A stretch of DNA of 28,374 nt, from positions 1 through 28,374 of the forward strand of contig JBFHRB010000009.1 of the NCBI GenBank assembly GCA_041591915.1, in the 5' to 3' direction. Within the stretch, counting starts at the first letter, position 1. Each line of letters begins with the position of its first letter. The notes beneath the pieces are model-generated. The model saw only the letters and a list, made by a program, of their open reading frames with translations, ran no database searches and was not told the DNA's origin. The position numbers were made by a program, and so were the translations under genes. Origin of the DNA: JBFHRB01 sp041591915 (GTDB taxonomy: Bacteria; Actinomycetota; Nitriliruptoria; Nitriliruptorales; Nitriliruptoraceae). Positions 21,093-27,369 of the stretch are shown here, piece by piece.

Positions 21093-21950
21093 GTGTCCGA
21101 GCCCCGACCGGGCCTTCTCTGCGTCCACCCCCATCCCGACGACGAAGCCATCGCCTGTGGCGGTGTGCTCGCCCGGTACGCCCGCGAGGGGCTGCGCACG
21201 GCGGTCGTCACCTGCACCGGTGGTGAGGAGGGCGAGAACCAGGGCGGCATCGACCTCGGCGGCAGGTCGATGGGCGAGGTTCGGGCCGAGGAGCTCGACG
21301 AGGCGCTGGACATTCTCGGCGTGGCCGAGCGCGCACGGCTCGGCTATCGCGACTCCGGGATGGCGGGTACCCCGACGACCGAGCGCCCGGACTGCTTCCA
21401 CCAGGCCGACGTCGACGAGGCGGCGGCGCGGCTGGCCGCCCTCATCCGCGCCTTCCGCCCAGCCGTCATCGTCAGTGACGACGAGCGCGGGACGTACGGC
21501 CACCCCGACCACGTCAAGGCGCACATCGTGACCAAGCGCGCCGTGGAGCTCGCCGCCGACCCGACGGCACTCGAGGATGCTGGTCCCGCGTGGCAGGTCG
21601 CCAAGCGTTACGTCCATGCCTTGCCGAAGGACGGCATCCTCGAGCTGCACACCCGGTTGCTCGAGCTCGGGCTGCCGTCGCCGTTCGGCACGGACCCGAT
21701 CCCGTCCGAGGACGGTGTGCCGTTCGGGACCCCGTCGGATCAGATCACGAGGGTCGTCGACGTCGTCGTCCAGCTCGAGACCAAGCGGTCGGCGATGGCC
21801 GCGCACCGCTCCCAGATCGGGGCTGACTCGTTCTTCCTCAACCTGCCCGACGAGATCGCGACCGAGGTGTTCGGCCGTGAGGCGTTCGTCCTCGAGGACG
21901 GGAACCCCGGTGCCGATCTCGAGGACGACCTGTTCGCGGGGCTGCGATGA
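21093..21950 (+). CDS. PIG-L/LmbE family deacetylase, MshB/Mca-like
   Basis: A 285-aa zinc-dependent N-acetylglucosamine-type deacetylase or amidase. The N-terminal motif HPHPDDE (12-18) supplies the Zn ligands His14 and Asp17 and catalytic Asp16; YGHPDH (about 135-140) supplies the third His. VVTCTGGEEGE, YRDSGMAGTP and AALIRAFRPAVIVSDDERGTYG fit both MshB (mycothiol biosynthesis) and Mca (mycothiol S-conjugate amidase); RDSGMAGT resembles MshB, while ADSFFLNLP near the C-terminus resembles Mca. I therefore leave the symbol open. GTG 21093 has GGAGG 4 nt upstream. It heads a five-gene operon that ends in an arsenate reductase, which may use mycothiol. It overlaps the next gene by ATGA. Confidence 0.88.
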   Translation: MSEPRPGLLCVHPHPDDEAIACGGVLARYAREGLRTAVVTCTGGEEGENQGGIDLGGRSMGEVRAEELDEALDILGVAERARLGYRDSGMAGTPTTERPDCFHQADVDEAAARLAALIRAFRPAVIVSDDERGTYGHPDHVKAHIVTKRAVELAADPTALEDAGPAWQVAKRYVHALPKDGILELHTRLLELGLPSPFGTDPIPSEDGVPFGTPSDQITRVVDVVVQLETKRSAMAAHRSQIGADSFFLNLPDEIATEVFGREAFVLEDGNPGADLEDDLFAGLR

Positions 21951-22438
21951 GCGAGGACCAGTCACTGCTCTTCCGCAGGGTCTTCGGCCAGTTCGCGACC
22001 GGCGTGAGCGTGATGACGACCGACGCGGACGGCGTACGACACGGCATGACGGCGAACGCCGTGACGTCGGTCTCGCTGGAGCCACCGCTCGTGCTCGTGT
22101 GCGTGCAGAAGGACACGGTCATGTCGCGCTCGGTGGCGGATGCCGGCGCGTTCGCGCTGTCGTTCCTCTCCGAGGAGCAGGAGCACCTCTCGAACTTCTT
22201 CGCCGACCCGGAGCGCCCGATCGGCAACGCGCAGTTCGTGGACGTCCCGACCCACACCGCGGAGACCGGGGCGCCGCTCCTGGACGGCTGCCTGGCCTGG
22301 GTCGACTGCCGCGTCTGGGAGACCTATGACGGTGGGGATCACCTGATCGTCGTCGGTGAGGTCCTGGGCCTCGGGAACGAACGACCGGACGGCCCACCCC
22401 TGCTGTACTTCCGCAGCGGCTACGGGATGGTTCGGTGA
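21947..22438 (+). CDS. Flavin reductase-like domain protein
   Basis: A 163-aa single-domain protein of the flavin reductase (HpaC/RutF) split-barrel family, which binds FMN or FAD and usually supplies reduced flavin to a partner oxygenase. Motifs are FRRVFGQFATGVSVMTT at the start, GMTANAVTSVSLEPPLVLVCV (typical flavin site), SFLSEEQEHLSNFFA and HLIVVGEVL near the end. Length is typical. It overlaps the PIG-L gene by ATGA and the yjbQ gene by GTGA. No oxygenase lies in the operon, so its partner is elsewhere or it acts alone, for example as a flavin-dependent reductase. Confidence 0.87.
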   Translation: MSEDQSLLFRRVFGQFATGVSVMTTDADGVRHGMTANAVTSVSLEPPLVLVCVQKDTVMSRSVADAGAFALSFLSEEQEHLSNFFADPERPIGNAQFVDVPTHTAETGAPLLDGCLAWVDCRVWETYDGGDHLIVVGEVLGLGNERPDGPPLLYFRSGYGMVR

Positions 22439-22836
22439 AGCGCGCCGAACTGGCGGTGCGCACGGCGACCACCGTGGTCACCGACCTGACCGCGGAGGTC
22501 CAGGCCTTCGTCCGCGGCGAGGGGGACGGGCTCGTCAGTGTCTTCGTCCCGCACGCGACGGCGGGGGTCGCGCTCATCGAGACCGGTGCCGGGAGCGAGC
22601 CGGATCTCGTGGCGGCCCTCGAACGGCTCCTCCCCGTGGACGACATCTACCGCCACCGTCACGGCAGCCTCGGCCATGGTCGGGATCACGTGCTGCCCGC
22701 GTTCGTGGCGCCGTCGATCACGATCCCGGTCGACGACGGCCAGCTCTACCTCGGCACCTGGCAGAGCGTGGTGCTGGTCGACACCAACGCCGACAACCCG
22801 GATCGCCGCGTGCGGCTGAGCTTCCTGCCCGGCTGA
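22435..22836 (+). CDS. yjbQ: YjbQ family protein (UPF0047)
   Basis: A 133-aa protein matching the widely conserved YjbQ family along its length. Signature stretches are VSVFVPHATAGVALIE, HRHGSLGHGRDHVLPAF with the conserved His cluster, and LGTWQSVVLVDTNADNPDRR. The biochemical role is unsettled; thiamine-phosphate synthase side activity has been reported for E. coli YjbQ. GTG 22435 overlaps the preceding stop by 4 nt (GTGA), so it is co-translated. The neighbourhood gives no clear functional link. Confidence 0.93.
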   Translation: MKRAELAVRTATTVVTDLTAEVQAFVRGEGDGLVSVFVPHATAGVALIETGAGSEPDLVAALERLLPVDDIYRHRHGSLGHGRDHVLPAFVAPSITIPVDDGQLYLGTWQSVVLVDTNADNPDRRVRLSFLPG

Positions 22837-22849
22837 CCGGAGGATCGTC

Positions 22850-23563
22850 GTGTCCAGCTCTCGAAGGCGCCGGTTCGCGGCCGAGGCGCTGGGGACCGCG
22901 TTCCTGCTCCTGGCGATCGTCGGGTCGGGGATCGTCGCGGCGGCCGATGGTGACGGTTCACGGGCCCTCTTCGAGCATGCCGCGGTCGTCGGCGTGGCCC
23001 TCACGGCGCTGATCGCCTCACTCGGGCCCGTGTCGGGCGCACACTTCAATCCCGTCGTCACGCTGGTCGACGCCGCCTTCGGGGGGATCGACCGACGCGA
23101 CGTCGTGCCCTACCTCACGTCGCAGGTGGCCGGAGCACTGGCCGGGACCGGCCTCGCCAACGTGCTCTTCAGCGAGCCCGCGTTCGCGATCGCGACGAAG
23201 CGGCGCGCGGGCGTCCCGTTCGCGACCTCGGAAGTGGTCGCCACCCTCGGGCTCGTGCTGGTCATCTTCGCGCTCGTCCGTGCCGGAACGCCGTCGCGGA
23301 TCCCGGCCTCGGTCGGTGCGTACATCGCCGGGGCCATCTACTTCACGTCGTCGACCTCGCTGGCGAACCCGGCCGTCACGCTCGCTCGCTCGCTCACCGA
23401 CACGTGGACGGGCATCGCGCCGATCGACGTGCCGGCCTTCCTGATCGCCCAGCTGGCCGGCGGAGCACTCGCCTACGCCCTCGTCCGTTGGCTCTTCCAC
23501 CCCACGCCCGAGATCGCGGCCGCGGTCGTGGTACCCCACGACCCGGACGGGCCTGCCACCTGA
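22850..23563 (+). CDS. MIP-family channel (aquaporin, AqpS-like by context)
   Basis: A 237-aa channel protein with six TM segments and the two half-helix motifs of major intrinsic proteins. The first NPA box is changed to NPV (67-69, GAHFNPVVT), and the second is canonical NPA (173-175, LANPAVTLAR) followed by the selectivity Arg180. GTG 22850 has GGAGGA about 6 nt upstream. It is 11 nt from arsC. In Sinorhizobium meliloti, AqpS in an arsR-aqpS-arsC-arsH operon exports arsenite made by ArsC, and this gene order suggests the same job. Glycerol or water transport is the alternative. Confidence 0.88.
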   Translation: MSSSRRRRFAAEALGTAFLLLAIVGSGIVAAADGDGSRALFEHAAVVGVALTALIASLGPVSGAHFNPVVTLVDAAFGGIDRRDVVPYLTSQVAGALAGTGLANVLFSEPAFAIATKRRAGVPFATSEVVATLGLVLVIFALVRAGTPSRIPASVGAYIAGAIYFTSSTSLANPAVTLARSLTDTWTGIAPIDVPAFLIAQLAGGALAYALVRWLFHPTPEIAAAVVVPHDPDGPAT

Positions 23564-23574
23564 AGGAGGCAACG

Positions 23575-23985
23575 ATGACCACCCCGACCGTGCTGTTCCT
23601 GTGCGTCCACAACGCGGGTCGCTCGCAGATGGCCGCGGGGTTCCTGCGCCATCTCGGCGGCGAAGGCGTCCGTGTGCTGTCCGGGGGCTCGAACCCCGGG
23701 GAGCACGTGAACCCCACGGCGGTCGACGCGATGCGGGAGGTCGGGATCGACATCGCCGACCAGGAGCCCCAACGCTGGGACGACGAGATCCTGGGCGCCG
23801 CGGACGTCGTCGTCACCATGGGGTGCGGCGACACCTGCCCCATCCTGCCCGGCAAGACGTACCTCGACTGGGAGCTGCAGGACCCCGCAGGCCAGGGGCT
23901 CGACGTCGTGCGACCGATCCGCGACGAGATCGAGCAGCGGGTGCGCGGCCTCATGGCGGAACTCGGGGTCGAGGTGTCCGCCTAG
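23575..23985 (+). CDS. arsC: Arsenate reductase, low-MW phosphatase fold
   Basis: A 136-aa protein with the LMW tyrosine phosphatase fold. The P-loop is C10-VHNAG-R16-S17 near the N-terminus. Further cysteines Cys84 and Cys88 in MGCGDTCPILPGKTYLDW and the Asp-Pro in LQDPAGQ are typical of actinobacterial ArsC proteins. These reduce arsenate using mycothiol/mycoredoxin or thioredoxin. The ATG has a strong AAGGAGG (23563-23569) 5 nt upstream. It is the last gene of the operon and directly follows the aquaporin gene, which would release the arsenite product. No arsR or arsB/acr3 is in the window. Confidence 0.93.
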   Translation: MTTPTVLFLCVHNAGRSQMAAGFLRHLGGEGVRVLSGGSNPGEHVNPTAVDAMREVGIDIADQEPQRWDDEILGAADVVVTMGCGDTCPILPGKTYLDWELQDPAGQGLDVVRPIRDEIEQRVRGLMAELGVEVSA

Positions 23986-24021
23986 CCCGCCACCGCGACG
24001 TCGCCGGACCTCGCGTGCGTC

Positions 24022-24648
24022 CTAGTGCGGCGTCCCGAATACACGATCCCCGAAGTCGCCCAGCCCCGGCACGATGTAGGCGTTCTCGTCCAGCAGCGGG
24101 TCGATCGCGGCGACGACGATGTTGGTCGCCGGGTTCTCGTCGATGATCCGGTCGATGGCGATCTGTGTGCCGACCACGGCGAGCACGGTCACGCCGGCGG
24201 CGCCCTCGCGCCACATCTGGGCGACCGCGCTGCTGGCCGAGCCGCCCGTCGCGAGCATCGGCTCCAGCAGCAGGACCCAGGCGTTCTCGAGCGACGGGGC
24301 CTTGCGGTAGTACTCGCGCGGCTCCTTCGTGTCGGCGTGGCGCTCGAGTCCGACCATGCCCACCGGGATGTCGGGGAGCACGCTGTGCACGCCCGGCAGG
24401 AGCCCGAGTCCCGCCCGCAGGACGGGCACGGCGACGAGGGGCACCCCGGGCACGCTCACGCTGGCCTCGCCGAGCGGGGTCTTGACGGTGCGGACCGTGG
24501 TGGGCACGTCGCGTGTCGCCTCGATCGCGAGGACCGCTCCGAGGTGGGCGGCCGCGACGCGGAAGTCGCTGGGGTGGGTCATCTCGTCGCGCAGCTTGAC
24601 GAGGAGCGACCCGGCGGCCGGATGGTCGACGACGGTGACGGACGACAC
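24022..24648 (-). CDS. upp: Uracil phosphoribosyltransferase
   Basis: A 208-aa pyrimidine salvage enzyme that makes UMP from uracil and PRPP. The PRPP loop is MLATGGSA (131-138), with the C-terminal uracil-binding segment PGLGDFGDRVFGTPH. VPVLRAGLGLLPGV and EYYRKAP are further family motifs. GTG 24648 is chosen because GAAGG lies about 9 nt upstream and the length fits Upp; an in-frame TTG at 24684 is the only longer alternative. The gene is divergent from a BMP-family lipoprotein, using overlapping -10 boxes, so salvage and nucleoside binding may be co-expressed. Confidence 0.95.
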   Translation of the reverse strand: MSSVTVVDHPAAGSLLVKLRDEMTHPSDFRVAAAHLGAVLAIEATRDVPTTVRTVKTPLGEASVSVPGVPLVAVPVLRAGLGLLPGVHSVLPDIPVGMVGLERHADTKEPREYYRKAPSLENAWVLLLEPMLATGGSASSAVAQMWREGAAGVTVLAVVGTQIAIDRIIDENPATNIVVAAIDPLLDENAYIVPGLGDFGDRVFGTPH

Positions 24649-24685
24649 GATCGCTGCCTTCGGTCGGAGCCTCACGATGCGCAAC

Positions 24686-24692
24686 TAGCCTA
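24686..24692. promoter_or_regulatory. Overlapping divergent -10 boxes (upp / BMP lipoprotein)
   Basis: TAGCCTA reads TAGCCT on the plus strand (24686-24691) and TAGGCT on the minus strand (24692-24687). The plus box gives the lipoprotein a leader of about 28 nt with CTGGAG before GTG 24726. The minus box gives upp a leader of about 33 nt. This is the third divergent pair in the window with superimposed -10 elements. Confidence 0.55.
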
Positions 24693-24725
24693 CGTCTCGC
24701 TGCGCGAACACTGGAGCGGACGGAC

Positions 24726-25775
24726 GTGCGACGACGTCTCGCCCTGGCCGTCATCGCCGCGCTCGCCCTCACCGGCTGCCCGGGCGACGTTGCCGAGGAC
24801 CTGCCGCCCGCCTCGACCGAGGCGCCCCGCCCGCTCCCGACGCTCACGGTCGGCGGTGGTCGCCTCGGGATCGTCGAACCGCCCCTGAGCGGCGTGCCGC
24901 CCGTCGTGCGCGACGTGTACCTCCGGGCCCTCGAGGACGTGCTCGCCAACGCCCCCGCGGAGGTCACGAGCGTGCGAACGCTCACCCCCGACGACACCGT
25001 CTTCAAGCTCGACCTGCTCGAACTGCTGGCGCAGGACCGCCGCGACCTCGTCTGCGCGGTCGGACCCGACGTCGCCGACGACGTCGTGGCGGCCGCGCGC
25101 CGCTTCCCCGCCGTGAACTTCTGCGGGGTCGGCCAGCTCGCGGCGCAGCCGCCGGAGAACGCACACACCATCGCCTACCGCATGTACGACGGCGCCTACA
25201 TCGCCGGCGTCGTGTCGGGCCTGAGGTTCGACCCGGCGCTCGCCGACACGAACGTCGGCGTGCTCGTCGCGAGGGGCGCCGACGAGCGCGCCCGTGCCGC
25301 CTTCCGCGAAGGCGTCGCTCGCGTCGGCGGGTCGATACCGATCGAAGCGGTGGTCGTCCAGCCAGCCGAGGGCGAGTCCGTCGCAGATGCCGCTGCACGG
25401 ATCGCGGCCGAGCTGATCGCCGACGGTGCGGTGACGCTCCACGTGACCGAGGGCGTCCCACTCGCGCCCGTGCTCGAGACCGCGCGCACGCTCGGTGCCG
25501 GGGTCGTTGCTGGTGGACCGGAGGTCCAGGCGTCCCTCGCCTCGCCCGCGCTCGTCCTGGCCTACGACCGCGTGCTCGAGGTGGGGCTGGCCCGCATCGT
25601 CGACCTCCTCATCGGTGACTGGAGGTCCGGTGCCACGTCGCTGGGGCTGCGGGAGGGAGCGATCCGGGTCCAGGCCGGAGGGTTCCCCGGTGCGGCCGAG
25701 GTCCTCGACCGCGCACGTGGCGCGATCGAAGACGTCCGCGAGGGCCGCGTCGATCCGGGCGCCCCTTCGGGTTGA
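24726..25775 (+). CDS. BMP-family (PnrA-like) substrate-binding lipoprotein
   Basis: A 349-aa lipoprotein of the BMP/PnrA family, periplasmic-type binding proteins that commonly bind nucleosides. The signal peptide ends in LALTGC with lipidated Cys18, followed by a Pro/Ala-rich linker. The two-lobe fold is suggested by LGIVEPPLSG, VCAVGPDVADDVVAAARRFPAVNFCGVG, YRMYDGAYIAGVVSG and GVLVARGADERARAAFREG. GTG 24726 has CTGGAG about 5 nt upstream. No ABC ATPase or permease follows, so it is an orphan binding protein here, but its divergent neighbour is upp, consistent with nucleoside/pyrimidine salvage. Identity of the ligand is inference. Confidence 0.85.
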   Translation: MRRRLALAVIAALALTGCPGDVAEDLPPASTEAPRPLPTLTVGGGRLGIVEPPLSGVPPVVRDVYLRALEDVLANAPAEVTSVRTLTPDDTVFKLDLLELLAQDRRDLVCAVGPDVADDVVAAARRFPAVNFCGVGQLAAQPPENAHTIAYRMYDGAYIAGVVSGLRFDPALADTNVGVLVARGADERARAAFREGVARVGGSIPIEAVVVQPAEGESVADAAARIAAELIADGAVTLHVTEGVPLAPVLETARTLGAGVVAGGPEVQASLASPALVLAYDRVLEVGLARIVDLLIGDWRSGATSLGLREGAIRVQAGGFPGAAEVLDRARGAIEDVREGRVDPGAPSG

Positions 25776-25804
25776 AGCCACGCGCGGTCGGGCGGCGCCG
25801 CTCC

Positions 25805-25810
25805 TACGAT
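25805..25810 (+). promoter_or_regulatory. Candidate -10 box of pyk
   Basis: TACGAT lies 27 nt before the proposed CTG start at 25837. Initiation near 25817 would leave a leader of about 20 nt that includes GAGGA (25825-25829). Confidence 0.4.
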
Positions 25811-25836
25811 GCGACCGACCTACCGAGGACCGCCTC

Positions 25837-27279
25837 CTGCGACGCGCGAAGATCGTTGCCACGCTCGGACCCGCGCTCGATGACCCCGCCAAGCTCAAGG
25901 CGGCCATCGCCGCCGGGATCGACGTGGTCCGCCTGAACTTCTCGCACGGCGAGCACGAAGAGCACGCGCGGCGGCTGGAGCAGGTCCAGGAGGCTGCTCG
26001 GTCGCTCGGGCGGACGGTCGGGAGCCTCGGTGACCTCCAGGGCCCAAAGATCCGCCTGGGGATACTGCCGGACGATGGCGTGCCGCTGACCAACGGTGCC
26101 GAGGTCGTGCTGGTGTCGGGGGTCGAGCAGCTCGATTCGTACGACGACGGCGCTGGCACGCCCGTCCTGCCGGTGGTGTACGAGCACCTGGCCGAGGACG
26201 TCGAGCCCGGTGCGCTCATCCTCATGGACGACGGCCTGCTCCGGCTCGTCGTGTCGCGCATCGACGGGAACGAGGTGCACGCGCGCGTCGTCGCCGGTGG
26301 GCCAGCGAAGTCGCGGAAGGGCGTGAACCTGCCGGGTGTCGACGTGAGCGCGAGCGCGCTCACCGAGAAGGACCGCGAGGACGTGCGGTTCATGGTCCAG
26401 CTCGGCATCGACTGGGTCGCGCTCTCGTTCGTCCGCCACGCGAAGGACATCCTCGAGCTCCGCGAGATGATCAACAAGGAACTGGGAGGCGAGGCTCCGA
26501 TCATCGCCAAGCTCGAGCGTCCCGAGATCGTCCCGCACCTCGACGACATCATCCGCGCCACCGACGCCGTCATGGTCGCGCGCGGCGACCTCGGCGTGGA
26601 GATCGGGCCCGAGCGGGTCCCGGCGCTCCAGAAGGAGATCATCGCCCGGTCCAACAAGGAGGGGAAGCCCGTCATCACGGCGACGGAGATGCTCGACTCC
26701 ATGATCCGCAGCCCGCGCCCGACGCGCGCGGAGGCCTCCGACGTCGCCAACGCGATCTTCGACGGCACCGATGCGGTCATGCTGAGCGGCGAGACGGCAG
26801 CGGGCCGCTACCCGGTCGAGGCCGTGCGGACGATGGCGCGGATCATCGAGGTCGCCGAGACCTCGCCGCAGTTCGTCGAACCACCGCTCCCGGTGGCAGC
26901 CGGACTGTCCACCGCGCGGATCGTCGCCAAGGCCGCGGTGCAGGCGGCGACCGACGTGGACGCGAAGGCGCTGGTGGTCTTCAGCCTCTCCGGCTCGTCC
27001 GTCCAGCTCGTGTCGAAGTTCCGGCCGAGCGTCCCCGTGATCGGCCTGACGACGCGGGACGCACCCCTTCGACGGCTCGCCCTGATGTGGGGGACCGAGG
27101 GCGCGCTGGTCCCCGAGAAGGACCACACGACGGACCTGATCCTGTCCGCGGAGGACGTCTGCCTCAAGGGCGGCTACGGCGAGCGAGGGGACGCCGTGGT
27201 CATCGTCTCCGGACTGCCCGGCGGCCTCGGGGGAACCAACCGGCTGGTCGTGCACCGCCTCGGCGAGGTCGCTGGCTGA
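25837..27279 (+). CDS. pyk: Pyruvate kinase, likely CTG start
   Basis: A 480-aa glycolytic enzyme that converts PEP and ADP into pyruvate and ATP. Motifs are KIVATLGPA (5-13), VRLNFSHG (31-38), DLQGPKIRLG, MDDGLLRL, the K+/Mg2+ site ARGDLGVEIG, and the catalytic TATEMLDSM followed by PTRAEASDVANAIFDGTDAVML and SGETAAG. The C-terminal allosteric domain (about 345-480) includes VFSLSGSSVQLVSKFRP. The family normally starts M-x-R-(R/A)-x-K-I-V-A-T-L-G-P. In this frame no ATG, GTG or TTG lies between 25776 and KIVATLGP; CTG at 25837 sits 7 nt after GAGGA and gives M-R-R-A-K-I-V-A. CTG is therefore the most likely start, unless there is a base error. Confidence 0.95.
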   Translation: MRRAKIVATLGPALDDPAKLKAAIAAGIDVVRLNFSHGEHEEHARRLEQVQEAARSLGRTVGSLGDLQGPKIRLGILPDDGVPLTNGAEVVLVSGVEQLDSYDDGAGTPVLPVVYEHLAEDVEPGALILMDDGLLRLVVSRIDGNEVHARVVAGGPAKSRKGVNLPGVDVSASALTEKDREDVRFMVQLGIDWVALSFVRHAKDILELREMINKELGGEAPIIAKLERPEIVPHLDDIIRATDAVMVARGDLGVEIGPERVPALQKEIIARSNKEGKPVITATEMLDSMIRSPRPTRAEASDVANAIFDGTDAVMLSGETAAGRYPVEAVRTMARIIEVAETSPQFVEPPLPVAAGLSTARIVAKAAVQAATDVDAKALVVFSLSGSSVQLVSKFRPSVPVIGLTTRDAPLRRLALMWGTEGALVPEKDHTTDLILSAEDVCLKGGYGERGDAVVIVSGLPGGLGGTNRLVVHRLGEVAG

Positions 27280-27290
27280 GCACCGCCGAT

Positions 27291-27311
27291 CGGCCGGTCA
27301 GCGACCGGCCG
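27291..27311 (+). terminator. Hairpin terminator after pyk
   Basis: CGGCCGGTC (27291-27299) and GACCGGCCG (27303-27311) form a perfect 9-bp stem around a 3-nt AGC loop, 12 nt after the pyk stop. It is the strongest hairpin seen in the window. No U-tract follows, in keeping with other actinobacterial terminators. Confidence 0.65.
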
Positions 27312-27319
27312 GGGGCACG

Positions 27320-27325
27320 TACCAT
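27320..27325 (+). promoter_or_regulatory. Candidate -10 box of the EEP-domain gene
   Basis: TACCAT, 44 nt before GTG 27370 and directly after the pyk terminator. The leader would be about 38 nt and carry GGGGA (27357-27361) 8 nt before the start. Confidence 0.4.
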
Positions 27326-27369
27326 CGGGGTGATTCCGGGCCGCTCGGGCCCGATCGGGGACCCCGCAC

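Noticed and set aside
23986..24021. Terminator between convergent arsC and upp
   Set aside because: Only short, weak self-complementary bits are present in this 36-bp gap; no stable stem was found.
25495..25836. Pyruvate kinase extended upstream as a fusion with part of the BMP gene frame
   Set aside because: The upstream part is out of frame with the BMP lipoprotein gene and lacks pyruvate kinase sequence; the promoter and GAGGA near 25805-25829 point to a start at 25837.
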